Assembly: GCF_020740795.1 (NCBI RefSeq)
Contig: NC_067312.1
Location: 38,912,905 to 38,976,904, forward strand
Direction: 5' to 3'
From: Apus apus
Lineage: Eukaryota > Chordata > Aves > Apodiformes > Apodidae
DNA: 64,000 bases
Both the position numbers and the translations under genes were made by a program. The notes below the pieces were generated by a model. That model saw only the letters and a program-made list of their open reading frames with translations, was not told the DNA's origin and ran no database searches. Positions 34,081-45,606 of this stretch are shown here, in pieces; within the stretch, counting starts at the first letter, position 1, and every line of letters begins with the position of its first letter.

Positions 34081-36532
34081 GTGCATCCAGAGATTACACA
34101 GGGCTATGCCAGTGTCCCTGCGGCGAGGTATCCCTTCCTTCCTTCACATGATTCTTTCCGCTTTGGGTTTTTCTCTTTTCTGCATGCACTGGTGAAAATC
34201 ATATGCTTCTTCTCAACTAAGGAAGTAAATTCCATCTTCTTTGTTAACATTTTGGATAGGCTGTGCATTTTTATTTCCTTTTAGTTGCAAACTAGCCCAG
34301 TATGTTTTGCTTTCACCTCCCTCCTTACCAGTACACTCACTAGCACTGAAATACTCTGGATGCTGCATTTCCAATTATTTCTTGCATTTCTTGGGCCTTT
34401 AAGTTCTTCTGGCTGTTACCATCAGCAGCATGCAAGAATTTCCAACTAAGAGCATTTCTTTCATGCCTTATAATCTAAATTAGTGGTATTCATGGGCTGT
34501 ATACATAATTGTCTAAGAATCTATTTCATGATCCATGCCTGAAAATTTCCATATTTTCACAAGGCATTTTTCGATTTGGGGATTTGCACCCCTTTAGCTT
34601 TCCTCTTGAGCAGTGGAAATCAGAGCTGATGTTGTTGAGGTCAATGGGCACATTACTATGGTTGCCTTTGTGTCTTCATTGTGGAAATATGATTCATGGC
34701 CTCCTTTTTTCTTTAAGTTTTGACCTGACTTTTAAATGCTTCTGAAAACATAAACCCTGTTAGGCCAGATTGTTTATTGTCTCACATCAGTCTTACATAG
34801 TTGGTAAGTGAAAAGCACTTGTTGGTATTGGTATGAAGTGCAACTTCGTGACAAACCAGTGTAGTGTTACACAAGATTTCTTTTGAACTTTCTTCCTTTA
34901 TCTGTTTTTATTTATTTTGAGTACAAGAAGTGGGTGCACACATACACATTATGTGTGCAGTTTACATCTGTGTAAGTTCAGTATGTAAATGTAATTCATT
35001 CTCTATGCATTTTATCAGTAGTGAAAATGTAATTACCAAGAAGACTAATACTGCATAAGCAATGAAAAAAAGATGCTTCTCTTGCTCCCTCTTTAAATCA
35101 CCTTAAACTGTGAACAGCAGGAGGATCAACAGCAGTGTTGGTCAGGACAAGAAAGCACATGGCAGATGTTACTGTGATTTTGTTGGAACAGCTAATACTA
35201 GGACATCACTGTCTTAAAAGATACTGGACACAAATAATTTTTTCAAAGGGAGAGAAGAAGAAAGACAGGTGTATCTAATGGCTTTATTTAGCTCTGTTTC
35301 CATATGCTTTGCAGTGTATTTTTTTTCAGGTATTTTTAGCTTTGTCACTATTCCCTTCTTTCTCTTGTATCGTCAGCAAATCTTTTTGTTTAAAAACCAA
35401 TGTGAATTTGTGAAAAACACTTAAAAGTGCAGGTAATTTTTATTCACTGTGCTGCTGCAATACCTGACATTTTTTCTTCCTGTGCCCTTTTTGAAAAGGT
35501 ATAGCCTGAGGCTCTGAGGCCCCTAAAGAAACCTGAAGATGCTAAGTGTGCTTTTCTATATTCTTACAGAAGTGGAGAAAGTACACTGTAGCCTAGTGTT
35601 AGAAAGCATGGTATTTGAACTTGTTGAGTTTCTGCTCCTCCAGGTTTTCTTGGTAAAGCCACTTTTCTTTGCATCTGAGCAAACTTCCTTTAATGTTGAT
35701 GTTTATGGAGGTTTGCCACCTCATGTTAGGCAGTCTCATTTGAATACTTTTTTTAAGTAAGAAACTCTTAAGATCTTTTCTACTGCCATCTTTCACAGGT
35801 AGCTACTCTGTGTTGTAAGTGGATGAGTGAGTTACAGAAGTGCTAGATGGCAGAAAAAAGGCTTGTGCCTCAGGGAATATATACTGAAGTAAACAAAAGA
35901 GTGGTGTGTTTCACATACTGCAAGATTTATTATCTGTCTTTTCTGAGGAAGAAATTCATTGTCATTGCTCTAGTTAAATAACAAAACATAGTGCTATAGT
36001 CTCAGAAAGCAAACTCTTAGTTATCTAGACACCTTTCTACTACTATTATTTGCTGCCATTCCACATCATTTTTATGTATGAAGGGACCTTATAATTGTTG
36101 CAGGTCTTTGGAGTTGTGTTTGTGTGTTTGGTGAAGAAATATCCTTTTTAGCATAGGTCTTCTTAGAATTGAACTGTGATTTACTCTGCTGAAATGTCAT
36201 CTAAGAGTACCTGTAAGTATACCGTAAAGGAAGTCCTTGCTTTCTAGTTTCATGGAATAAAATTAACATTTTTAAAAACTGTCTTCAACTTTGAAGGTGA
36301 TTAAAATGATAAAAAGTGTACTATTCTTGGTAAAAACTAGAATACTATTACATCTTTTTGACCCCTACAGCTTACCTATGATAACACATTAGCTCTTTGA
36401 CAACATTAATGCTGTATCAAGAATTTGAGGCAAACTTCCTACAAAAAGGAGGATTATTTTTATTGTAGAAGTCAGCTAATTTTTTTACTGTTTGTACACT
36501 TACAGCTCTATGAAGCAGTGAAATTTGAAGGT

Positions 36533-37955
36533 ATCATAGGATCATAGAATGGTGTGAGTTGGAAGGGGCCTTAAAGATCGTCTAGTTCCAACACCCCTAC
36601 CAGGGGCAGGGACACCTCCCACTTGACCAGGTTGCTCAAAGCCCCATCCAACCTGGCCTCAAACACTTCCCAGGAAGAGTCATCCTCAAATCCCCTGGAC
36701 AACCTGTTTCAGTGTTGCACCATCCTCACAGTAAAGAATTTCTTCCTAATACCATTCATTACCCCTCATCCTATCACTATATGCACTTATAAACAGTCCC
36801 TCCCCAGCTTTCCTGTAGCCCCCTCAGGCACTGGAAGGTTGCTATAAAGTCCCCCCAAAGCCTTCTCTTTTCCAGTCTGAACAGTCCCAACTCTCTCAGC
36901 CTGTCTTCATAAGTTAGGTGCTCCAGCCTTCTTATCATCTTCCTGGCCCTCCTCTCGACTCACTCCAGCAGGTCCATTACCTTCTTGTTTTGAAGGCTTC
37001 AGAACTGGACACAGTATTTTAGGTAGGGTTTCACAAGACCAGAGGAGAGGGGAAATTACACACTGCTGGCTCATGTTTAGCTCTTCGGCAACCAACACCC
37101 CAAGTCTTTTTCCTCTGGACTGTTCTCAATCCACTCTCCACCCAGCCTCTATTTGTGCTTGGAATTGGCTCGGCCCATGTGCAGGATCTTGCACTGGTCA
37201 TTGCTGAACTACATGTCATTCACACAGACCCACCATTCAAGCCTGTCAAAGTCCCTCTGGATGGCCCCTCTTTCCCCCAGCATGTCGACCATACCACACA
37301 GCTTGGTGTCATCTGCAAACTTGCTGAGGGTGCATTCAGTCCCACTGTCCATATTGCTGACAAACATGTTAAACAGCACCAGTCCAGTGCCAACCCCTGT
37401 GGAATGCCACTCGTCATTGGTCCCTACTTGGACATTGAGCTGCTGACCACAACTCTTTCAGTATGACCACCCAGTCAATTCCTTATCCACTGAGTGGTCC
37501 ATCCATCAAGTCCATATCTCTCCAATTTAGAGACAAACATGTCATGTGGGACAGTGTCAACTGCTTTACACAAGTCGAAGTAGATGATGTCAGTTGCACT
37601 TCCCTTATTGATTGTAACCCATCATAGAAGGCCACCATATTTGAGGCAAAATTTTTTCTTAGTCAAGCCATGTTGGCTGTCACCAATCACTGCCTTATTT
37701 TCCATTTGCCTTAGCATGGTTACCAGAAGTATCTGTTCCATGCTCTTCCTGGACACAGATGTGAGACTGGTTGGCCAGCAGTTCCCTAAGTCTTCCTTTT
37801 TTCCTCTTTTGAAAATGCATCTTGTGTTTCCCCTTTCCAGTCACTGGGAACATCACCAGACTGACATTTTTTCTCAAATATGATGGATAGTGGCTTAGTG
37901 ACTTCATACACCAATTCCCTCAGGATCCACAGATGCATCTCATCAGGAATGCTTT
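36533..37955 (-). mobile_element. CR1 LINE with RT region, 5' truncated
   Basis: The left end has ATCATAGGATCATAGAATGG and GTTGGAAGGGGCC, the CR1 3' end in reverse. The element runs through the ORF2 C-terminus to the RT palm, where the catalytic box reads FADDTKLC near 37290-37325, so both aspartates are kept. It reaches the RT N-terminal region, ending near 37955 (reverse complement of CTCATCAGG). Frames are broken throughout; no frame over about 65 codons follows ORF2. Confidence 0.93.
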
Positions 37956-39188
37956 CTGAAACACCTGAGCAGCCTTTTTGTCTCTATCTTGGGTACAGGG
38001 AAGAAAAAGTAGACATGCTAGCCAGTATTATGAGGAGAACCTACTGAGCATTAGCTCTCTTCCAGCCCTAAAAGAAATTCCAAAATTGCTTTTATAATAT
38101 TTTTTTTCAGACATCCTTGGTCCTTTATTATAAAAATTCTTGCTTTCTGTCCTGCCCCTCTTTCCTTCACTCAATACCTAATGGTGATTTCATTTTTCAC
38201 AGAAATGAATAAAGATAGTGCATGCTAAAAATACACATTTTAAAGAAAGTGTACTTTTCTAAAAATTACAGTCACAAAAATCCTGGCAATTTTGTTCCCA
38301 TTTGGGAAAAAAAAAAAGGAGGAAAAAACACCAAATGCACACACACACACTGCAGTAACATCTCTATCTTAACTGCTGAAGGAGTGCTGCCTTCTGCACC
38401 TTTGCTTGAATGCTTGGGGGGAGCAAGGACATTCCCCTAGGTTCATATTCCCTTTTTTCTCTTTTGGAGAAACTGTTACCTTACCCACTAGGATGCCAGT
38501 GTTGGTTATAGATTAGTTTTTATTCAGCCAGCAGCACAGGCTGGATACCCCTTGCACAGGATCTGAGGGAACTGTATATATCATCTCCTCTCATGCACGC
38601 ACAAGAGTTAGGCTCTTGTGGATTTCAGCATCCGTGCAGCACAGAGCATGCAGGGCATCCCTAGTGCTGCAGGTAGCTGCTCATCAATAGCAATCCTTTT
38701 ACACATTTCTAGGAATGACTGTTTAGTCTATAAATATCTTCAAGAGTTATTCAGAAATGTCCTACATATTTCTTTCTTTCGTTTTCCTAAAATGTGTGAC
38801 CCACCAGTTTGCAAAGTGAATCATGCTGAAAGTTTGGAGCAGGGAATGATAGTACAGTACAGATGTCCTGAGCAGACTGGGGCATACAGAAACTTAAGTT
38901 TCTGAGATCCCTTAAACTGGTGATGTTAATTCTATGCCTTTGGTATATACAGCTTCTTTTCTTGTGAGAACAGTTTGTGTTTGTGAAATGTCTTCCTAAA
39001 ACCTGGAATTTATTGTGCGTCTGAACAGAGAAAGAAAAGTGCAAGTTGTTACACATTAAAGTAATATGAAGTGACATAAAGCAAAAATATGTTCCAAACA
39101 GCATACTATCTCTGACAGTGGCCATTATCAGAAGTAGTGAGGAGGTCCTTTCTGGCTTGGAAACACAGGTGTTTCTGTCCCACCTCTG

Positions 39189-39202
39189 GTTGCCAGGGCA
39201 AC
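39189..39202. promoter_or_regulatory. RFX X-box-like site (GTTGCC-AG-GGCAAC)
   Basis: Two perfect inverted half-sites with a 2-base spacer, fitting the X-box consensus GTNRCC N0-3 RGYAAC bound by RFX factors. It lies at the edge of a roughly 300-bp GC-richer patch in the intron, so an enhancer is possible. Sites like this also occur by chance. Confidence 0.45.
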
Positions 39203-40807
39203 TACATTCGAATAGTTTCCCCAAGCTCCCTAAAAGCAGCTCCTACTCCAGTTTCATCTTGCAGTGAACAACTTTCTGCTCCTCGGGGAATGTAGCCCTG
39301 GCAGTGGAGAAGTCTCAGAGGAAATATGCATGTGTCTTGATGCTGTCCCCAGCTGGCCCTGGGGTCCTTAGGGGCTCTGCTGCTGCCTCCCTGGCTGCTG
39401 CCAGAGCAAAGGGCAGGAAGCAGCTGCCAGTGCAGCTGCGCTCTGCTCCCAGGAGACCCCCTTCTGCTGAGTCTCCTGAGGGAATATCCTGCCAACACGG
39501 TTAATCAGAACCCTATTTTTTTCACCATGTTCTTTCCCTGGCTTTTAAAAATAAATAATAATACTTTTAAAATCCAGCTGTGTGCATGGAACATTTGCAG
39601 ATGTAGCTGTTTGAGCTAGATGTTAAAATAACATCTGCACTCCTCTCAGCCAGTGTTTCTGTTTTGTTTATCTTCTGCCAGGGTAGCCCATGAGGACATT
39701 AGCAGAAACAGTGCTGGAGACAGCTCTTAAGCCTGTCACTTTCTGTGTCAGTGGATGCTACATTGAAGGGACTTGTCAGAGGAGAGCTAGCTCTGTGAAT
39801 TAGTTTGTAACAGTTGGCTGCTTCAGAAAAAGGGAATTTTTTTCATTGCCAAATCCCACCTCATCAATATTGTATTGCTTTCACTCTCCCTGGGCAGCCA
39901 GGGTAAGAATAGTACATCTCTACTCATTTGCAGAGTACATCAGAGAGTTCTAATGTCATTATACTGTGTAGAAAGAAAGTGGCATTAAAAAGGCTTTAGA
40001 AAGTGGTTCTCCTGTATCTTTTTAATGTTCTTGCACTGGAAGGAATTATTGCAATTAGGAATAGATAACATTAAGTGGAAAGTAAGAACCAATTTGCTTC
40101 TTTCCTCTAAAATAAATTAAAGGAGGTTTGTGTCTGAAAGAACCATATGCAATTGAAATTATTGAAAAAGCTTACAAAATTAAAGTACTTCCAATTATAT
40201 TCTACTATCTTTGGGGTTGTCCAGGTATGCTCACTGTATGAATAAAATAATAGTGTTTTGCCTATAGTTTGTTTTGTTAGCTGTGTGTGTGGTAGTGTCT
40301 TTTCACATGAAGATAAAGCACACATTTAACTTTTTTTTTTTTCTTATCTGCACACCACAGCTGTTTTTAGAACAGGAAAGAGAGCAGATCCTGTATCTCC
40401 TTGGATTAGTAGTTTCTACAACAGCAGAAACAGAGATATGAATTTGGATGATCTGGGTTTCATTTATAATTTTGCTGTTATAGTCTCCTCCAAAACTGCT
40501 GTGCTGCACTGTAAGGGTAGGAAGCAATGACCTCTGTGGAATTACCTAGAAGAAAATCAAAGCTGATGATTCCCTAAGAGATTATTCAGATTCTCTGTCC
40601 TTACTAATGAACCAGTGGTTCATGTATCTATCTGAAATACTTCTATACATTTTCAGCACCTGAATTGTCTTAAATAGTACCCTAGGGACTGGAAAAGATG
40701 ATGTTGATTGGACTTTAATCCAATTAATCCATTTAATCTTTAATCTTACCACAGGCTATGGAGACAGAGGAGGAAAAAAAATCCGCCTTGGTCTACCCAT
40801 TTATGCT

Positions 40808-40950
40808 TTTTTATTGTTCTTTTTTGTTTGGTGTTTGTTTTTTTGGTTTGTTTGTTGGGCTTTTTTTTTGTTTGTTTGCTTTTTGTGATTTGGTTTGCTT
40901 TGGTTTTTGGTATGGTTTGGGTGTTTTTGTTGCTTTGTTAGTTTTTAGCT
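40808..40950. repeat. T/G-rich low-complexity tract
   Basis: TTTG, TTTTG and TTGG units over about 140 bases. The hydrophobic open frame across it (40758-40973, rich in Phe, Leu, Gly and Val) is a by-product of base composition. Confidence 0.8.
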
Positions 40951-41216
40951 ACAATTTGTTTGCTTATGTTTAAATAAAGGAGAATGTTGCTGTCATGGCA
41001 AACCTGGAAATTGTGTCTGACTAAGCTTGCATTTCACTTGTGATTGCTTCAAAGCATGCTCTTACCCCTTTAAACAGGCTACTAAATAGTGTTTGGCTGC
41101 TTCTTACTTCTTTACAAAACATAGTGCTGGTACCAAGAGAAGGAATGTAACTCTTTAGTCTTTAGAAATAATGTGAAAGCAAGCCTTCCCTGGAACAGTC
41201 CCAACAGGCAGGTAGC

Positions 41217-41621
41217 ATGTGTAATATGAAGGATCCCCTCCGCCTGGCTGAACAGAGTGACTTAAGGGAGTGGGGGCACTGGTTCCTGCCCTCCACAGCA
41301 GGCTTTAAGGCCTTGGGACAACTGGTTAAAGGATCAGGAGCACAAGTAGTGTTCTCCTCTATTCCTCCAGTTGCAGGCAATGATGAGGAAAGAAACAGGA
41401 AGAGCTGGCACATCAATATCTGGCTCCGAGCCTGGTATCACCAGCAGGATTTTGGGTATTTTGGTCATGGCTCAGTTTATGTGACACCAGGCCTGCTGGC
41501 GACAGACAAGGTACCCGTTTCAAAGGGGGAAGAGGATTTCTGCACAGGAGTTAGCAGGGCTCATAGACTGGGCTTTAAAATAGATTTGAAGGGGGAAGGG
41601 AATAAAACCAGGCTCTCTTGA
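41217..41621 (+). pseudogene. CR1 ORF1 esterase-like domain remnant
   Basis: An open frame of about 134 codons with LGQLVKGSGAQVVFSSIPPV, AGNDEERNRKSWHINIWLRA and FGYFGHGSVYVTPGLLATDK. I recognise this as the C-terminal part of the SGNH-type esterase domain found in CR1 ORF1 proteins. In the family copies I recall, the catalytic Asp/His block reads D-x-V/I-H-L-S. Here it reads DKVPVSKG, so the His appears lost. The N-terminal Ser block is not visible. It lies about 100 bp before the ORF2 start, as expected for CR1. Confidence 0.65.
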
Positions 41622-41695
41622 GATAAGCCTGGGGCTGGCACAGCAGTGTTTGTGGGGTGGTGTGTTAGAGAGGTCCTTTTTGGTCTGCCATCTCA

Positions 41696-43270
41696 GTGGA
41701 GGCCAAAGATGGAAAGCCATCCAACAGCAAGGACACCGGGGATATTGATGGGTTAAAAACTATGGAGGCACCTGAGAATCATCAGGTAGGAGTTAGGGCT
41801 TCTTCCCTCAGAAAGGTGGTGGGATCAATAGCCCAGCTGAAGTGCATTTACACAAATGCACGCAGCATGGGCAACTGAAGAGAGAAGCTGGAAGCCACTG
41901 TGCAGCAGGAAACTATGATATAGTTATGTCCTGGTTTAAATATTAAAGGTGAATCCCAAAAAGACCCAGAGGACAGAATTGCTCTCTATTACCCCTCTCC
42001 CCCTTCACCCTTCCAAGGGAAGATAGAAAAGGTATAAGGAAGAGAGACTTAAACTTTGGAAATTGAAACTAGAAACAAATGTAATATAACACAAGTTAAA
42101 AGAGCAGAACATGGGGGAAGAACAGGTAAGTATCTGTATGCAAAACCCATCTTGATGACAGCAGGGATATGGGAAAGACAGGGCCGCTTCAGGGGAGAGA
42201 TCCATGGCTCCTCCCAGTACCTGATGCAGTTGGATTCTGGAGCGAGCACGTGGGAAACTGAAGGAACCAGCAGCAACAGACCCAGCAGGGGAAGAGGAGC
42301 AGGTAGGGAGAAGGGCCTGGCTTCCACCTCTCCCGGCTTTTATAGATTGTGACAGGAAGTAGGTGGGAATAGTGAACCCTTCTAGTCTTTTAAGGTCCTA
42401 AGGACTCTATAGGTGTCCAACACCGTGCTGGGGTCTCCCAAACCATAACAAGTTACCATCACAGAAGCATGGTGGGATGACTGACACTTCAGGAGTTCTG
42501 CAGTCAATGGCTACAGACTCTTCAAGTGATAGGCAAGGCTTTAGAAAATATGAGCAATGGTTGCCCTAATTCTCATGGGGGACTTCAACTTCCCAGATGT
42601 CTGCTGGAAGTGCAGTACAGCAGAGAGGAAACAGCCTACGTGGTTCCTGGAGTGTGTGGAAGATACAGACAGCTGGTGAATGAGCCAACAAAGGAAGGTG
42701 ACCACTAGGCCAGCTGCTCGTGAACAGTGAAGGACTTGTGGGTGATGTGACATTTGGAAGCCACCTTAGACAGAACAACCACGAAATGATGGAGTTTTTA
42801 ATTCTTGGAAAAGTAAGGCAGGGGGTTAGCAGAACTGCCACCTTGGGCTTCCAGAAGTCAGACTTTGGCCTCTTTAGGAGGCTGATTGACAGAATCACTT
42901 GGGAGGCAGTCCTGAAGGGAAAATGAGTCCAGGAAGGCTGGATGCTCTTTAAGAAGGAAATCTGAAGGGTGCTGGAGCAGGCCATACTCCTGTGCTGAAA
43001 GATGAGCCAAGGGGAAGAAGACCAGCCTGGCTGAACAGAAACATCTTGCTGTAAGTCAGGAAAAAAATAAAAAGTTTACAGTCTTTGGAAGAAGGGACAG
43101 CCAATTCAGGGGGCTACAAAGATGCTATGAGGCTATGCAGGGGTAAAATTGAAGGGCCAGAGCCCAACTAGATCATAATCTGGCTACTGCTGTAAAAGAC
43201 AATTTAAAAAAGTTTCTATAAATACATTAGCAATTAAAGAGGTTCTCCATCCTTTATTGGCTGAAGACGG
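41696..43270 (+). pseudogene. CR1 ORF2 endonuclease region, interrupted and decayed
   Basis: The frame at 41696-41878 gives VVGSIAQLKCIYTNARSMGN, the usual start of the CR1 apurinic-type endonuclease. It continues as QQENYDIV up to the LTR insertion at 41927 and resumes after 42455 as ITEAWWDD. A deletion near 42535 removes the centre of the domain. GDFNFPDVCWK follows at about 42577. The SDH catalytic block reads NNHEMMEF near 42775, losing its Asp. Several stops follow. The tail is the linker before RT. Confidence 0.8.
41922..42455 (+). mobile_element. Solo LTR (524 bp) with 5-bp target duplication AGTTA
   Basis: An endogenous-retrovirus LTR from TGTCCTGGTTTAAAT at 41927 to AACCATAACA at 42450, with the canonical TG...CA ends. 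The 5 bases AGTTA flank it at 41922-41926 and 42451-42455. Removing the LTR and one AGTTA restores a continuous CR1 endonuclease frame (YDIV-ITEAWWD). No internal viral region is present, so the element has recombined to a single LTR. The 5-bp duplication points to an ERVL-like class rather than ERVK (6 bp). The strand is chosen from the TGTCCTGG start typical of avian LTRs. Confidence 0.92.
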
Positions 43271-43365
43271 AATCACAGAATATTAGGAGTTGGAATGGAC
43301 CTCTGAAGATCATTGAGTACAACCCCACTGCTAGAGCAGGACTAAAAAAACTTAGGGCAGATCAC

Positions 43366-43800
43366 TCAGGCATCCAGACAGGTCTTGCAAATCTCCAGAG
43401 AAGGAGACTCCAAAACCTCTCTGGGGAGGCTGTTCCAGTGCTCTGTAACCCTCACAGTAAAGAAGTTCTTTCTCATGTTGAGGTGGAACTTCCTGTGCTC
43501 GAGTTTGAATCCATTGCCCCTCATTCTATCAGAGGGCACAAGTGAAAAGAGCTTGTCCCTGCCTTCTTGATGCCCAGCCCTCATGTATTTATAGACATTA
43601 ATTAGATCCCCTCTCAGTCTTCTTCTCTGTAGACTGAAAAGCCCCAGGTCTCTTAGCCTTTCTTCACAAGGGAGGTGTTCCAGTCCCCTAATCATCCTCA
43701 TAGCCCTCTGTTGGACTCTCTCCAGTAGATCCCTGTCCCTCTTGAACTGGGGAGCCCAGAACTGGACACAATACTCCAAGTGAGGTCTCACCAGGGCCAA
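43366..43800 (-). pseudogene. CR1 ORF2 C-terminal region, 144 codons open
   Basis: Carries [77 protein letters not shown] and [20 protein letters not shown]. Conservation of every block in one open frame implies recent insertion. Motif order is as in the CR1 at 1-430 and 13470-14185. Confidence 0.88.
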
Positions 43801-44021
43801 GTAGAGGGGAGGAGAACCTCTCTTGATCTGCTGGACACACTCCTCTTAATGCACCCCAAGATAACATTGGCCTTCTTGGCCACAAGGGCACTTTGTTGTC
43901 TCATGGATAACTTGTTGTCTGCCAGGACTTCAAGATTCTTCTCCTTGGAGCTGCTCTCTAGCAGATCACCTCCTAGCCTGTACTGGTGCATTTTGTTGTT
44001 CCTTCCCCGGTGCAGGACTCT

Positions 44022-44222
44022 TCACTTGTTCTTGATGAACCTCATTAGGTTCCTCTTTGCCCATCTCTCCAGTCTGTCCAAATCTTGCTGAATGACTGCA
44101 CAGCCTTCAGGTGAATCAGCCAATCCACCCAGCTTCGTGTCACCAGCAAACTTGCTGAGAAGATACTCTATCCCATCATCAAGGTAATTGATAAAGATAT
44201 TGAAGAGGACTGGACCCAGCAC
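44022..44222 (-). pseudogene. CR1 RT palm fragment with altered catalytic box
   Basis: A 66-codon frame with [20 protein letters not shown] and [20 protein letters not shown]. The catalytic box reads FAGD instead of FADD. The frame is cut at both ends by frameshifts. Confidence 0.85.
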
Positions 44223-44739
44223 TGATCCCCCAAGGGGCTCCAGTAGTTAAGATCTCCAGCTGGACTCTGCACCATTGACCACCACTCTGGGGTCTATTGT
44301 GTAGCCAGTTCTTAATCCATCATAGGAAGAGGAAAAGGCTGAGGTATTTAATGCCTCTTTTGCTTCAGTCTTCGGTGGTAGGATCAGTTGTTCTCCCAGT
44401 ATGTAGCCCCCATAAAGCAGGACAGGGATGGGGAGCAGAATGAAGAGGAGATGGTTAGTAGCTTGCTGCACTACTTGGAAGTACACAAGTCTTTGGGGCC
44501 TCATGGGGCACACCCAAGGGTACTGACAAAAATGGCTGCTCATTGCTTGGTCAGCTATACTCTTTGCTAGGTAAAAAAACAGGCTGGATGGCCAGGCCCA
44601 AAGTGTTTTGGTGAATGAAATTAAATCCAGCTGGCAGCTGGTCACAGGTGGTGCTCCCCAAGGCTCAGTGTTTGGGCCAGTTCTGTTCAATTTCTTTAGC
44701 AATGATCTGGACTATGGGATAGAGTGAACCCTTAGTGAA

Positions 44740-45521
44740 TTGGTAGATGACATCAAGTTGGGAACGAGTGTTGATCTACATGAAGGTAAGAAGGCTCTGC
44801 AGATGGACCTAGACAGGCTGTATCAATGGGTCAAGGCAAATTGTATGATGTTCAATAAGGCCAAGTGCTGGGTCCTGCACTTGGGTCACAACAACTCCAT
44901 GCAATGCTACAGGCTTGGGGAACAGTGTCTGGAAAGCTGCCTGGGAGAAAAGGCCCTGGGGGTGCTGGTTGATAACAGTATGCCCATGTGGCCAAGAAGG
45001 CCAACAGCATCCTGGCCTGTATCAGAAATAATGTGGCCAGCAGGAGTAGGGAAGCGATTGTCCCCCTGTACTCAGCACTGGTGAGGCTGCTCCTTGCACA
45101 TTGTATTCAGTTTTGGGCCCCTCACTTCAAGGACACTGAAGTACTGGAGTGAGTCCAGAGAAGGGCAACAAAGCTGGTAAAGGGTCTAGAGCACAAATTC
45201 TATGAGGAGTGGCTGAGGGAACTGGGGTTGTTTAATCTGGAAGAAAGGAGGCTGAGGGGCGACATCACTGTCCTCTGCAACTGCCTTAAAGGAGGTTGTA
45301 GGGAGGTGGGGGTTGGTCTCTTATCCCAAGTAATAAGTAATAGGACAAGAGTAAATGGTCTCAAGTTGCAGCAGAGGGGGTTTAGATTTGATAGTAGGAA
45401 AAAATTCTTTACTGAAAAGGTTGTCAGGCATTGGAAAAGGGGTCCCAAGAAAGTGGCTGAGCCACCATCTCTGAGGATATTTAAAACACATGTAGATGTC
45501 GTGCTTAGGGACATGGTTTAA
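44740..45521 (+). pseudogene. CR1 ORF2 RT box to C-terminus of the outer element
   Basis: Frames 44740-45084 (MVDDIKLGTSVDLHEGKKAL, LDRLYQWVKANCMMFNKAKC) and 45228-45521 ([40 protein letters not shown]) give the RT box onward in the outer CR1. Both aspartates of the VDD box remain. Frameshifts separate the parts. Confidence 0.82.
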
Positions 45522-45606
45522 TGGTGAACCTGGCAGTGCTAGGTTAATTGTTGGACTTGATGACCTTAAAGGTCTTTTCCAACTGAAATTATTCCAACCA
45601 AATGGT

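Larger units (their letters stand above)
31512..36532 (+). other. TRPM3 intron, unique AT-rich sequence
   Basis: Holds a T/G-rich low-complexity tract at about 33358-33468 and a 16-bp minisatellite at 34001-34080, listed separately. No exon is recognised. Confidence 0.55.
37956..41164 (+). other. TRPM3 intron, unique sequence with a GC-rich patch
   Basis: Includes a (CA)n run at about 38338-38350, a GC-richer patch at 39180-39500 with an RFX-type site, and a T/G tract at 40808-40950. No exon is recognised. Confidence 0.5.
43271..44320 (-). mobile_element. CR1 LINE inserted inside another CR1
   Basis: Begins with AATCACAGAATATTAGGAGT and GTTGGAATGGACCTCTGAAG, the 3' end in reverse, and runs to the RT palm near 44220-44320, where it is 5' truncated. 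On both sides the plus CR1 resumes its own text (LHPLLAEDG on the left, EEEKAEVFNA on the right), proving insertion. No target duplication is clear. The RT box reads FAGDTKLGG (Asp lost). A 144-codon C-terminal frame is still open, so it is one of the younger copies. Confidence 0.92.
41165..45606 (+). mobile_element. Long CR1 LINE (ORF1 end, EN, RT, 3' end), interrupted by an LTR and a second CR1
   Basis: Plus-strand pieces at 41165-41926, 42451-43270 and 44321-45606 follow each other in the order of one CR1. They cover the ORF1 esterase region (41217-41621), the ORF2 start (QLKCIYTNARSMGN), endonuclease blocks (GDFNFPDVCW; HEMMEF), the pre-RT linker (LHPLLAEDG, EEEKAEVFNASFASVFGG), the RT box (VDDIKLG near 44750), the C-terminus and the 3' end. 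Internal deletions removed the middle of the endonuclease (near 42535) and RT motif A (near 44565). It is the most complete CR1 in the window, but dead. Confidence 0.9.

Noticed and set aside
38618..38905. 95-codon plus-strand frame
   Set aside because: No motif, no splice or promoter context, and ordinary AT-rich intron around it.
40758..40973. 71-codon hydrophobic frame that looks like membrane protein
   Set aside because: It is translation of a T/G simple repeat, giving Phe, Leu, Val and Gly by composition.
42005..42352. Open frames on both strands within 41927-42450
   Set aside because: They lie inside the solo LTR and have no viral protein motif.
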